DNA of 15,236 nt, from positions 1 through 15,236 of the forward strand of contig JAOAPG010000160.1 in NCBI GenBank assembly GCA_025462785.1, in the 5' to 3' direction. The notes under the pieces are model-generated. The model did no database searches, was not told the DNA's origin, and worked only from the letters and a program-made list of their open reading frames with translations. This stretch comes from Acidobacteriaceae bacterium. Lineage in GTDB: Bacteria > Acidobacteriota > Terriglobia > Terriglobales > Acidobacteriaceae. How positions within the stretch are numbered: position 1 is the first letter of the stretch; every line of letters starts with the position of its first letter. Below are positions 1 through 8,166 of this stretch, piece by piece. The translations under genes were made by a program, and so were the position numbers.

Positions 1-555
1 GACTCCCCCTGTCGAGGTGCAGGCTGGGCTTGCCAGATTCACAAGGTTGAACGGCATTAACGGGATTGGGGGAGAGAATTGGTAAGCCACGTCCACCCGG
101 TTCAGGAGAAATGCCGGTGCCGTGTTGCCGCTGTTCAGTTCCGGGTCCGCCTCTGCAGACGGAAAAGTGCCGACTGAACCGTAGCTCGCACAATTGGTCT
201 GCATGGTCGTGGTTCCGGCATTGAGAACGCCAACGGAAGGCGAACAGACTTGGACTCCCGCATTCGTGGAAGGAGAATAGACTGCGCCGGTCAGGTCTTG
301 GTAGGCCAGATAGCTGACCGAGGTCGCTGTAGTCTCCGGACCTGCCTTTGGTAAGGCAATAGCCGATGGCGTCGCCCCTCCCATTATCGAATAGAGTCCG
401 CTGCTACGTGCCGCAGACGTGATGTTCAGCGCCATCAAAAAAAAGTAGCCAAAGTTCACAGCATTCAAAACGATCATCAGGAGCAACGGCATCAACAACA
501 CCGTCTCCATTAGAGCTTGCCCCGAACTGTCTTGCTCGAGCTTCCGTTTCTTCAT
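1..555 (-). CDS. TadE-like pseudopilin, 3' end outside the window
   Basis: This reading frame starts at ATG 555 and stays open for 185 codons to the left edge, so the C-terminus is missing. The N-terminus is a short basic and acidic leader, then SSGQALMETVLLMP and a hydrophobic segment (about residues 15-45). Residues G12 and E17 reproduce the Tad prepilin processing pattern, with cleavage after Gly and Glu at +5, so the protein is probably cut by the prepilin peptidase encoded at 12017. TadE-type proteins are minor pilins or pseudopilins anchored in the inner membrane that help assemble the Flp pilus. The remainder in the window is a Ser/Thr/Ala/Pro-rich periplasmic-type sequence with three Cys. 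The gene begins 10 nt after the stop of the sigma-54 activator gene, so the two form one minus-strand operon. TadE versus TadF or TadG cannot be decided without the missing end. There is only a weak purine stretch before the ATG. Confidence 0.82.
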   Translation of the reverse strand, partial: MKKRKLEQDSSGQALMETVLLMPLLLMIVLNAVNFGYFFLMALNITSAARSSGLYSIMGGATPSAIALPKAGPETTATSVSYLAYQDLTGAVYSPSTNAGVQVCSPSVGVLNAGTTTMQTNCASYGSVGTFPSAEADPELNSGNTAPAFLLNRVDVAYQFSPPIPLMPFNLVNLASPACTSTGGV

Positions 556-565
556 CGCGCCACCG

Positions 566-2035
566 TTAAGCGAGCCTCGCAGTCAAGCGTTTGTGCTGTG
601 CTTGCGGCTCGTTGAATTCCTCGAGCAATGCTATGTTGAGCGCTTCCTGCGCCGATTCTTCCTCGGCCAGGTTGAACTGATTTAGCAGGCGATGCAGATA
701 ACACCGGCTGATGCCGAGCTCGACGGCCGCCTTCAACCTGTTTCCCGAATGCATGCGCAAAGCCGAACGCACCAACTCTTTCTTGAATCCCTGAACCGCC
801 TCGTGAAAGGAACCCGCCCGCATATCGTCGTTGGCCACGGTCAATTCCCTCAATTCCTCTGGCAAATCGGCGACTCCGAGATATTCATTTCCGTTCGCCA
901 ACACCACGCTGCGTTCAATCACGTTCTGCAGCTCGCGGACATTCCCGGGCCAGGAATGCCGTGAAAGCGCACTCAGGAATCCGGGCGTGAACATGCGCGC
1001 AGCTTTGCCGTGAGTCTTGGCAAAGCTGCGCAAGAAGTACTCCGCCAACAAAGGGATGTCCTCCTTCCGCTCGCGCAAAGAGGGCATCTGGATCTTCACC
1101 ACGGAGATACGGAAATACAGGTCCTGTCGGAACGTGCCGTCTTCCACCATCTTTTCCAGATTTCGGTTGGTGGCACAGATCACGCGAGTATCTAACGGCC
1201 GCGGAACATTCGAGCCCAGGCGTTCGACGGTGCGTTCCTGCAACGCGCGCAACAGCTTGGCTTGCAAGGGAAGCGCCAAATCGCCAATTTCGTCGATAAA
1301 GATGGTGCCGCCGTTGGCTTCCTCGAATCGTCCGCGGCGGGCTTGCCCCGCGCCGGTAAAAGCGCCCTTTTCGTGCCCGAAGAGCTCGTCTTCAATCAAA
1401 GAATCAGGAAAACTACAGACCGAGAAAGCGACAAATGGCTTGGCCGATCTAGGGCTTAGGCGATGAATGGCTTGGGCGACCGCGCCCTTTCCCGTGCCAC
1501 TTCCACCCGTAATTAGTACCGTCGTGAACACTTCGGCGACCTTTCGAGTCATTTCACTGACGCGCTCCATCGCCTGGCTATTTCCCAGCAGGCCTTCCAC
1601 CCGGCCCAGTCCAAGAAGTCTCCGCGCTTGAACGAGCTCGCGGATCAGGGTGACACGTCGGCATGCCCGGTCCAGTGCAAATCGCAGCTGCTGTACATCC
1701 AGAGGCTGCGTGAGCGTATCGAACGCGCCTTCCTTGAACGCATCAAGGACCTTCTGTCCGCCGGCCTCCCAACTGTAAGCAATAACTGGCAAAGGCAAGT
1801 CTCTGTTAGTTGCGGCCTGCAGCAAAAGGCGGGAATTTTCCTCATGATTCGGTGCGTCAAGATTGAGCACGACCGCATCGAGGGTTTCGGAGTCAAATGC
1901 CGCGATGGCTGCCGTCGGCGATGGCTCCTGAAGCAGTAGATAGCCGTGCCCGAGGAGCGGTTGAAGTACTTGGCCAAAGGCCTCATCGGCATCGATGAGA
2001 AGTACGTTTCTTTGCTCAAAGGAGCTATTTGACAA
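566..2035 (-). CDS. NtrC-type sigma-54 activator with degenerate receiver domain
   Basis: This is an enhancer-binding ATPase that remodels sigma-54 RNA polymerase. Residues are numbered from TTG 2059 (497 aa). The receiver-like domain spans about 17-135, the AAA+ domain about 155-390, and the C-terminal Fis-type helix-turn-helix about 425-463. Seen directly: Walker A GGSGTGKG (185-192), the sigma-54 contact loop GAFTGA (232-237), Walker B GTIFIDE (251-257), and SWPGNVREL near 369-377. In the receiver, the phosphoacceptor Asp is Asn66 (LDAVVLNLDAP), the conserved Lys is Gln118 (TQP), and one acidic-pocket residue is Ala24, so phosphorylation control is unlikely. I chose TTG 2035 (489 aa) because a strong Shine-Dalgarno, AAGGGAG, sits 6 nt before it. 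TTG 2059 has none, and a TATAAG element at 2060-2065 would start transcription near 2053. The gene is divergent from a sigma-54 promoter and upstream of a TadE-like gene, which suggests it governs the Tad locus. Confidence 0.93.
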   Translation of the reverse strand: MSNSSFEQRNVLLIDADEAFGQVLQPLLGHGYLLLQEPSPTAAIAAFDSETLDAVVLNLDAPNHEENSRLLLQAATNRDLPLPVIAYSWEAGGQKVLDAFKEGAFDTLTQPLDVQQLRFALDRACRRVTLIRELVQARRLLGLGRVEGLLGNSQAMERVSEMTRKVAEVFTTVLITGGSGTGKGAVAQAIHRLSPRSAKPFVAFSVCSFPDSLIEDELFGHEKGAFTGAGQARRGRFEEANGGTIFIDEIGDLALPLQAKLLRALQERTVERLGSNVPRPLDTRVICATNRNLEKMVEDGTFRQDLYFRISVVKIQMPSLRERKEDIPLLAEYFLRSFAKTHGKAARMFTPGFLSALSRHSWPGNVRELQNVIERSVVLANGNEYLGVADLPEELRELTVANDDMRAGSFHEAVQGFKKELVRSALRMHSGNRLKAAVELGISRCYLHRLLNQFNLAEEESAQEALNIALLEEFNEPQAQHKRLTARLA

Positions 2036-2041
2036 GAGGTT

Positions 2042-2048
2042 CTCCCTT
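2042..2048 (-). promoter_or_regulatory. Shine-Dalgarno deciding the activator start
   Basis: On the minus strand this reads AAGGGAG and ends 6 nt before TTG 2035. It is the only good ribosome site near the 5' end of the reading frame and favours TTG 2035 over the longer TTG 2059 start. Confidence 0.6.
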
Positions 2049-2059
2049 TCTGATTTCAA

Positions 2060-2442
2060 CTTATAACCGACAAGCGGATGCGCCCATCGGTGGGGGAACT
2101 TGGCGCGTGCAACGCTGACAACAACAGCAGTAAAAGGGGGAGTTGGTTCAACGAGCAGTTTCAGATCACGGGAAAAGTCCGTGCCGCCTGAAACTACCCT
2201 TGCCTTCTAAGGTCCGCGACCGCCACCAAAGTGCCTGAGGTGTACGATCGGATACAGCAACTTGCGTCAAAGTGTCGCTTTACAGCTACTCTCTCGTAAA
2301 TGGCACCTTTGTGCAGAGTAGGGCACGACAGTGGGGTGTGGCTACCTTTCCGCAAGGCGTTGCCAGCCAAGCAGCGGCCACCTACCAGTTGTGTGAGCGC
2401 CTATTTGCAGACAGCAGGATGGTTTCCCCAAAACCAGAATCT
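2060..2442. other. Divergent intergenic region without a convincing gene
   Basis: About 380 bases separate the activator gene from the sigma-54 promoter of the membrane-protein cluster. Short open frames here (for example 2272-2538) lack ribosome sites and protein-like composition. It must carry control signals for both directions. On the minus strand a TATAAG hexamer (2060-2065) could be a -10 for the activator gene, without a recognisable -35. I found no copy of the inverted repeats seen upstream of the pilin promoter, so any enhancer site here differs or is too degenerate to see by eye. Confidence 0.5.
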
Positions 2443-2457
2443 TGGCACCGAAATTGC
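2443..2457 (+). promoter_or_regulatory. Sigma-54 (-24/-12) promoter
   Basis: The sequence is TGGCAC-CGAAA-TTGC followed by T. Both conserved blocks match the sigma-54 consensus exactly and have the required spacing (GG and GC 12 nt apart). Counting from the -12 C (2457), transcription would start at about 2469, the A of the ATG of the next gene, so the message would be leaderless or use a later start. The divergent neighbour encodes a sigma-54 activator, which strongly supports function. Confidence 0.8.
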
Positions 2458-2468
2458 TTTGAGTACAC

Positions 2469-4115
2469 ATGGGGATTGTGTCTGTGCACACAGAAGACAG
2501 TGTTGAAAAGCCTTCCATTCATTCAATCGGCACCCTAAAAGAAGTACCGCATCTCAGGAACCGTAGAGAGGTTGCAGATCGCCGGGGCTTGCGGGGGTGG
2601 TACCGCTCGAGCGTTTCCTTTCTCGTCGTTCTCACTTTTATTATCCTCACAACCGTATTCATCTTGGCGCACGGCAAGATTGCTGATCCTGACATCTGGT
2701 GGCATTTGCATAATGCAGACTATCTTATTCGCCATCACAGTCTTCCGCGTTATGACATGTATTCCTTCACTGTTCCGGGCCACCCATGGATCAATCACGA
2801 GTGGTTGGCAGAACTCCCATACTATTTCGCATGGAGGGCGCTGGGCTTTTGCGGAATTGACGCGGTCGCATTTGTCACTCTGAGCTTGATCTTCCTCGGT
2901 GTGCTGTATCTCTCCTATCGAGAATGCGGAAACTACAAAGCTGCAGCCCTGGCTTGCTCCTATGCGGTCTTTCTTGGCAGTGTGTCCTTCGGCCCACGCA
3001 CGATTCTTTTTGGCTACGTTTACCTTGTCCTGTTGTTGATTCTTTTGCAACGCCTTCGACAGACGGGCCACGCTCCAGTGTGGTTGATTCCACCTTTGTT
3101 CTGTTTGTGGGTGAACACCCATGGATCGTGGTTCATCGGCATGATTCTGTTTTCGACCATCGTGGCTGCGGGGCTCGTCCGGCTGAAATGGGGCATGGTG
3201 GAAAGTGAGCCTTGGCCACCGTCACAGCGGAAAAAGCTGTTCTTGGCTTGGGGTGCGAGCGTGGGCGTGCTGTTTGTGAATCCGTTTGGCGCGCGCCTTG
3301 TGTTTTATCCCCTCGATCTCGCTTTTCGACAGAAGCTCAATATCGAGCACGTTGCTGAGTGGGTGTCGGTAAACTTTCATGACGGACGCGGGAAGCTTGT
3401 TGTGGTGCTGCTGATTATCCTGCTAATCAGCGCGCTGCTACGTCCTCGCCGTTGGACTTTGGCGGAAGTAGCCATGGTTCTATTTGCCCTCTACAGCGGT
3501 CTGACGTACATTCGATTTCTATTTCTGCTGGCCATTGTAGTGACGCCAATGCTAGCGAAGATACTCGATTTCGTTCCGCCCTACCGCGCCGAACTCGATA
3601 CTCCTGTGGTCAATACTTTTGCCATACTCTTAATGATTGCAGGGGCAATGTATTATTGGCCTCGGGAGTCCCAACTGCAGGCCACCGTAGGCGAGCAATA
3701 TCCGGTCAGGGCTGTCTCCTATCTGCAAGCTCATCCTGCTTCAGGCCCGGTTCTCAATTTCTATCTTTGGGGCGGCTACATGAACTGGAAGGATCCTGAT
3801 CTGAAGGTCTTTCTCGATAGCCGAGTTGACATCTTTGACTACACCGGAGTGCTCAGGGACTACCTCGATCTACTGGCCCTCAAGAACCCTGAGCCAATTC
3901 TGAGTAAGTATCAGATTCGCTATGTCTTGTTCCCGCATGATGAACCGCTTACGTATGTGCTCGAGCACGATCCGAACTGGAAGCTGCGCTACAGTGATCA
4001 GCTGAGCGTTTTGCTGGAAAGAACAGGGAACCAATCTGCAGCCCAAATTCTTAGCCGGAAAGACTCTGTCCGGGGGAACGAAGGTTTTTCTTTGGCTCTA
4101 ACGCCAGCACGATGA
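2469..4115 (+). CDS. Polytopic membrane protein, GT-C glycosyltransferase-like
   Basis: A 548-aa protein with a hydrophilic N-terminus (1-46), roughly ten hydrophobic segments from 48 to 398, and a soluble C-terminal region (about 405-548). The first extracytoplasmic loop carries ADPDIWWH (72-79) and PWINHEWLAE (106-115). Further landmarks are WVNTHGSW (214-221), NPFG (271-274), RF (349-350) and, in the tail, FLDSRVDIFDYTGVL (448-462). The acidic residue in the first loop and the general build resemble GT-C glycosyltransferases, which use lipid-linked sugar donors. I do not recognise a named family, so enzymatic activity is inferred. It is clearly paralogous to the protein at 8167-9705. It is first gene of the plus-strand cluster, directly behind a sigma-54 promoter. 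ATG 2469 has no clear Shine-Dalgarno, and in-frame GTG 2478 and 2484 are alternatives. Confidence 0.75.
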   Translation: MGIVSVHTEDSVEKPSIHSIGTLKEVPHLRNRREVADRRGLRGWYRSSVSFLVVLTFIILTTVFILAHGKIADPDIWWHLHNADYLIRHHSLPRYDMYSFTVPGHPWINHEWLAELPYYFAWRALGFCGIDAVAFVTLSLIFLGVLYLSYRECGNYKAAALACSYAVFLGSVSFGPRTILFGYVYLVLLLILLQRLRQTGHAPVWLIPPLFCLWVNTHGSWFIGMILFSTIVAAGLVRLKWGMVESEPWPPSQRKKLFLAWGASVGVLFVNPFGARLVFYPLDLAFRQKLNIEHVAEWVSVNFHDGRGKLVVVLLIILLISALLRPRRWTLAEVAMVLFALYSGLTYIRFLFLLAIVVTPMLAKILDFVPPYRAELDTPVVNTFAILLMIAGAMYYWPRESQLQATVGEQYPVRAVSYLQAHPASGPVLNFYLWGGYMNWKDPDLKVFLDSRVDIFDYTGVLRDYLDLLALKNPEPILSKYQIRYVLFPHDEPLTYVLEHDPNWKLRYSDQLSVLLERTGNQSAAQILSRKDSVRGNEGFSLALTPAR

Positions 4116-4137
4116 TTCTACCTGCAAGGCAAGTGAC

Positions 4138-4142
4138 GGAGG
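4138..4142 (+). promoter_or_regulatory. Ribosome binding site GGAGG for the gene at 4152
   Basis: GGAGG lies 9 nt before GTG 4152. The in-frame ATG at 4170 has no such site, so the GTG is the better start. Confidence 0.6.
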
Positions 4143-4151
4143 CTTGGCGAA

Positions 4152-4625
4152 GTGCGCGCAAGTGCCATTATGACGGTCCATCGAAAACACGATGTCACTG
4201 TAATTGTGGCATTCGTAGTGTGCGTAGTGATTTATGCTTCTTTCCGGTCAGAGCTTCGCTTGCGACCCGAGATGCCTTTGGAATTCTTTAATGGTTCCCG
4301 GATTGCGCCTGAGAAACGAGCGTCAGAAGAAAAGATCGCCAAAGCTTACTGGGACTGTGCCGTGAAGCAAGTTCAGTGGAAGTACGGTTACGCGCATCGC
4401 CTACCCGACGAACCGCCTCCCGAATTCTTGATCTCCAGTCACGAGATCGGGCCAGCGGCAAACGATGAGGCCGTTCGACAGCGCTACTGGCAGAGACTGC
4501 GCGAGATCTGGAACGTCCCTAGCGCGTGGAGAACACGCTATGAATGGAGCTCCGTCTCGCTCCGGGAGTCGCTGCGCTCAGGAGGGGATTGGTGGGGACA
4601 CCTGGTTCGCAGTGTGATGGGCTAG
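4152..4625 (+). CDS. Small Trp-rich membrane-anchored protein of unknown function
   Basis: A 157-aa protein starting at GTG 4152, chosen for its GGAGG ribosome site; ATG 4170 would shorten it by six residues. One hydrophobic helix (about 14-31) follows a short basic N-terminus, so it is probably anchored in the inner membrane with the rest outside the cytoplasm. The soluble part contains eight Trp (67, 76, 113, 120, 126, 132, 147, 148) and many Arg and Glu, and ends WWGHLVRSVMG. I do not recognise the family. It lies 36 nt after the first membrane-protein gene and 83 nt before the next one (taking ATG 4709), on the same strand, so it probably belongs to the same transcript. It may be an accessory subunit of one of the flanking glycosyltransferase-like proteins, but that rests on position alone. 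Confidence 0.7.
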   Translation: MRASAIMTVHRKHDVTVIVAFVVCVVIYASFRSELRLRPEMPLEFFNGSRIAPEKRASEEKIAKAYWDCAVKQVQWKYGYAHRLPDEPPPEFLISSHEIGPAANDEAVRQRYWQRLREIWNVPSAWRTRYEWSSVSLRESLRSGGDWWGHLVRSVMG

Positions 4626-4708
4626 TAGTGGCTTGCTTGGCGAACTCAGCTTGATCTTTGTTCAAACGTGCCAAGGCTAACTTTTTTGGGGGGAATCGAA
4701 CCCGCTCG

Positions 4709-6454
4709 ATGTTTGCTCATATCGGACCTGAAGCTTTGCTGGTTTCGCTCACACTGCTGCTTGCCCTAGTGTGGCCGCAGTTGGGCGCGCGCTGGTTTCA
4801 GCGAGCAGAACGAGCGCTGGCAGCGGTAGCCCGAAGGCGCACCCTAAGCATTCTGCTGTGCGGCTTTTCTGCTCTGGTGTTGCGAGTGGCGCTGCTGCCA
4901 TTGCTGCCGATCCCCAAGCCATTTATCAATGACGAGTTCAGTTTCCTTCTCGCTGGCGACACCTTCGCCCATGGCCGGCTAGCGAACTCGACTCACCCGA
5001 TGTGGGTGCATCTTGAAACTTTCCACGTCATCTTCCATCCGACCTATGCCTCGATGTATCCACCCCTTCAGGGATTGGTGCTCGCCTTGGGTCAGGTCGT
5101 TTTTGGACATCCGTTCTGGGGAGTATGGCTGAGCGTCGGCCTCATGTGTGCCGCCATCTGCTGGATGCTGCAAGCCTGGCTTCCGCCCTCATGGGCTTTG
5201 CTTGGCGGCATGTTGCCTGTGATGCGCTTTGGCGTGCTCAGTTACTGGGACAACAGTTATTGGGGAGGCGCTCTCGCCGCTACCGGTGGAGCGCTGGTTT
5301 TGGGCGCATTGCCCCGCATCATGCGCCGTCAACGCGTGCGCGACGCGATCCTCATGGCGATTGGCATCGCTATGCTTGCCAACACGCGGCCCTACGAAGG
5401 CTTGATGCTGACCGCAGTCGTTGCTGCGAGATTGTTCTGGTGGGTCATACAAAATAAGCCCACTCAAAACCAGCTGCCGACAGGACTGCTCATCCGGCGC
5501 ATCGCTCTTCCTATGGTGCTGGTGCTCGGAGTAGCCGCTGCTGCCACCAGCTACTACTTCTGGAGGGTCACCGGCAATCCTCTGCAAATGCCGCAGCAGG
5601 TAAACCGCGAAACCTACTCGGTGGCGCGATATTTCTATTGGCAAGCTGCATATCCCCAACATGAGTATCACCACAAGGTGATTCGCGATTTCTATAACGG
5701 GCTGGAACTCAGGGAATTCCAGCGAGCGCAGACCATCTCAGGCGTCCTGCGACAGATAGGTATAAAGGTCGCTCTGATCTGGGTGTTTTATATCGCTCCT
5801 GTGCTTACGCTTCCTCTATTTTTATTGCCCAGGGTCCTCCGAGACCGCCGCATGCGATTCTTGTTGATTGTGGGTGCCATGGGGCTGGGCAGCTCCGCCC
5901 TGGTTATCTTCTTCAATATTCATTATGTTGCTGCGATTGTTCCGGTAATGCTGGCAGTGATCCTCCAGGGGATGCGGCATTTGCGGACTTGGCACTGGGA
6001 AGGGAGGCCCGCTGGTCAATTTCTGGTGCGGGCGATGGTGGTGATGTGCATCTTGATGATTCCAGTGCAAGCGCACATTCTTGCCGCCGCTCCTGAGCCG
6101 GGAACATGGGGGTCGATCGGACCGGGGCGTGCTGCTTTGGAAGCGCAGCTTCGATCAGTTCCCGGACCTCAACTGGTGCTGGTGCGCTACGAGTCGCATC
6201 ACGATCCGCTGCTGGACTGGGTCTACAACGGAGCCGATATTGATCAGCAGAAAGTGGTTTGGGCGCGCGATATGGGTTCGGCTCAGAACGAAGAACTGCT
6301 CCGCTATTACAGTAACCGGCGCGTATGGCTGTTGGAGGCGGATGGGATACCTGCGAGGCTGAGGGCGTATTCCTGCCAGCACGATGAGCAACTCATCGTA
6401 GCGGAGGCTCAGAACACGGACAGCTCGGTCGTGGAGGGACGCCGGTGCCAATGA
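4709..6454 (+). CDS. ArnT/PMT-like GT-C integral membrane glycosyltransferase
   Basis: Read from ATG 4709 this is a 581-aa polytopic protein; a TTG at 4658 would add 17 residues (598 aa), but neither start has a good ribosome site. Numbered from the ATG, the N-terminal helices are followed by a first periplasmic loop with INDEF (73-77), the acidic motif typical of GT-C enzymes of the GT39/GT83 type. HPMW (96-99) and ASMYPPLQG (114-122) follow, and further helices run to about residue 460. The C-terminal region is soluble and ends RRCQ. Such enzymes transfer a sugar from a polyprenyl-phosphate donor to a protein or lipid on the outer face of the inner membrane. The actual donor and acceptor are unknown. 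The stop overlaps the next gene's start region (ATGA at 6451-6454), so the two are translationally coupled and may work as a pair. Confidence 0.82.
   Translation: MFAHIGPEALLVSLTLLLALVWPQLGARWFQRAERALAAVARRRTLSILLCGFSALVLRVALLPLLPIPKPFINDEFSFLLAGDTFAHGRLANSTHPMWVHLETFHVIFHPTYASMYPPLQGLVLALGQVVFGHPFWGVWLSVGLMCAAICWMLQAWLPPSWALLGGMLPVMRFGVLSYWDNSYWGGALAATGGALVLGALPRIMRRQRVRDAILMAIGIAMLANTRPYEGLMLTAVVAARLFWWVIQNKPTQNQLPTGLLIRRIALPMVLVLGVAAAATSYYFWRVTGNPLQMPQQVNRETYSVARYFYWQAAYPQHEYHHKVIRDFYNGLELREFQRAQTISGVLRQIGIKVALIWVFYIAPVLTLPLFLLPRVLRDRRMRFLLIVGAMGLGSSALVIFFNIHYVAAIVPVMLAVILQGMRHLRTWHWEGRPAGQFLVRAMVVMCILMIPVQAHILAAAPEPGTWGSIGPGRAALEAQLRSVPGPQLVLVRYESHHDPLLDWVYNGADIDQQKVVWARDMGSAQNEELLRYYSNRRVWLLEADGIPARLRAYSCQHDEQLIVAEAQNTDSSVVEGRRCQ
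6433..6438 (+). promoter_or_regulatory. Ribosome binding site GGAGGG at the gene overlap
   Basis: GGAGGG lies inside the last codons of the upstream gene. It is 6 nt before GTG 6445 but 12 nt before ATG 6451, so spacing favours the GTG start although ATG 6451 gives the classical ATGA overlap. Confidence 0.55.
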
Positions 6455-8142
6455 TGCTGAGTAGCAAGCAAATCGAACTCTCCACAGCCAGGGGAGACTC
6501 GGTTCCCGTCGGGCAAACCTCCGGCGTATACCTGCCGGAAGAGTCTCGCGCCGAGCGGCTCATCGCGGTCGGTTTGTTCCTGTTGTCGTTTATCTATCTC
6601 TGTATCTTCCGGCGCTACACGCTGATCGACCCTGACGAAGGCATTGTCCTGCAAGGAGCGCAGCGAATTCTAGATGGTCAAGTACTTTATCGCGACTTCT
6701 TCTCGTTCTTCACTCCCGGATCGTATTACTTCAACTCGCTGTTGTTTCGCGTGTTTGGAGATTCTTTTATGGTCGCACGCACCGCCGTGGCATTCATGGG
6801 AGCGGCTTTTTGCGTAATCACCTATGTGTTAGCACGACGCGTGTGCTCCCGCCAAATCGCTCTCCTGGTGACTGGGCTGATGACCATAACCACGCTCCCG
6901 ATCCGCTTCATGGTGCTGCACAACTGGGACAGCACGCTGCTGACATCTCTGTCTTTGTACTGCGCGGTTCGATGGCTGGAATCTTCACACAGGAAATGGG
7001 CGTTTGCAACTGGATCGCTTGTTTCTCTCACTGGTTTGTTTGAACAGTCCAAAGGAGCAGGACTTCTACTCGGTCTCGGCTTAGGATTTCTCATCATTGC
7101 CCTTGGAGGCCTGCAGCGCAAACTCTTTGCCCGCGCCCGAATGGTTGCACTCGCGATTGGCCTGACATGGCCGCTAGCAGTCACAGTTATCTACTTTGCG
7201 GGCCAGCATGCCTTGATGGCAATGCTTGCTGGTTGGCTCTGGCCACTCCAGCATTACTCGACGGCAAATCGAGTCCCCTATGGTTACCAGAACCTTTCTG
7301 ATAACGCACTGTACACCATCTTCCTCTCTGGTTCCTGGGGTATTCGGGCGGTGCAAGTACTGGCTATGAGCCCGTCGTTTTGGATTCCAGTACTTCCGCT
7401 TTTCGGAGTGGCCCTTCTACCCCGGCTGGTGGTCGGCATACAGCGAAGACACCATGCCCGTCCCGAGTGGGCCTATTACGTGTTGGTGTCGAGCACAGTT
7501 TCGGGACTGCTGTTTTCTGTAGTTGTTGTCCGGGCCGATATCGTGCACTTCATTTATCTTCAGCCAATGTTCTTTCTCGTATTGGCATGGCTTCTGGACG
7601 GACGCAATATTCGGGGACCCGTCATACGGCGACTTGGGCCAGTTCTCGGCTTCTGCGTGGCGCTCTCCTTGCTGACCATGGCGACGCCACTGCTGCTAAG
7701 AGCGGCTGGACCGCATCACACATTGCTCACGCGCCGAGGTGCGGTGAACACGTCGATCACGGACACCGTGATCGAGCAGATTCAAGCCCATGTGGCTCCT
7801 GGAGAACGCATTCTAATCTATCCGTACGCGGCGTTCGATTACTATCTGACAGGAACATACAGTCCAACGAGATTTGAATATTACCAGCCCGGAATGAACA
7901 CCCGCGAGCAATCGCAGGAAATTCTCTCCGAGCTCAAGGCTCACCCGGTCAGAGTGGTTTTGTTCGAACCGGATTTCGCGAAACACATTCGGGATTCATG
8001 GCCCAACACCCAGGCGCGTGATCTCGTCAGTGATCCGGTAGCGGACTACATTGCGCGGGCGTATCGATCCTGCGCGTCCGCCAACACTGCCGATAACTTT
8101 CATTTTCTTTTCATGGTCCGCAAGGACCTTACGTGCCCGTGA
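6445..8142 (+). CDS. GT39-like GT-C membrane glycosyltransferase
   Basis: A 565-aa protein with a hydrophilic N-terminus (1-36), many membrane helices from about 38 to 420, and a soluble C-terminal domain of about 140 residues. The first extracytoplasmic loop has IDPDEG (61-66), the Asp/Glu pair expected for catalysis in PMT/ArnT-type enzymes, and then RDFFSFFTPGSYY (83-95), a pattern common in bacterial GT39-like proteins. Expected role: transfer of a sugar from a polyprenyl-linked donor on the periplasmic side. The substrate cannot be read from the sequence. The start GTG 6445 is preferred for its ribosome-site spacing; ATG 6451 and ATG 6454 are alternatives that drop two or three residues. 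It overlaps the upstream glycosyltransferase gene by up to 10 nt and is followed after 24 nt by the next membrane-protein gene, indicating one operon. Confidence 0.82.
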   Translation: MPMMLSSKQIELSTARGDSVPVGQTSGVYLPEESRAERLIAVGLFLLSFIYLCIFRRYTLIDPDEGIVLQGAQRILDGQVLYRDFFSFFTPGSYYFNSLLFRVFGDSFMVARTAVAFMGAAFCVITYVLARRVCSRQIALLVTGLMTITTLPIRFMVLHNWDSTLLTSLSLYCAVRWLESSHRKWAFATGSLVSLTGLFEQSKGAGLLLGLGLGFLIIALGGLQRKLFARARMVALAIGLTWPLAVTVIYFAGQHALMAMLAGWLWPLQHYSTANRVPYGYQNLSDNALYTIFLSGSWGIRAVQVLAMSPSFWIPVLPLFGVALLPRLVVGIQRRHHARPEWAYYVLVSSTVSGLLFSVVVVRADIVHFIYLQPMFFLVLAWLLDGRNIRGPVIRRLGPVLGFCVALSLLTMATPLLLRAAGPHHTLLTRRGAVNTSITDTVIEQIQAHVAPGERILIYPYAAFDYYLTGTYSPTRFEYYQPGMNTREQSQEILSELKAHPVRVVLFEPDFAKHIRDSWPNTQARDLVSDPVADYIARAYRSCASANTADNFHFLFMVRKDLTCP

Positions 8143-8166
8143 CGCAGACGCGTTCGACTACAAACG

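Noticed and set aside
2301..2315. Second sigma-54-like element (TGGCACCTTTGTGCA) upstream of 2443
   Set aside because: The GG-to-GC spacing is one base too short, which normally abolishes sigma-54 recognition, and a correctly spaced exact element lies nearer the gene.
2272..2538. Open frames of 88 and 68 codons in the divergent intergenic region
   Set aside because: They run across the sigma-54 promoter into the next gene, have no ribosome site and no protein-like pattern.
2535..3122. 195-codon minus-strand open frame
   Set aside because: It is antisense to the first membrane-protein gene and has a hydrophilic, low-structure composition typical of shadow frames.
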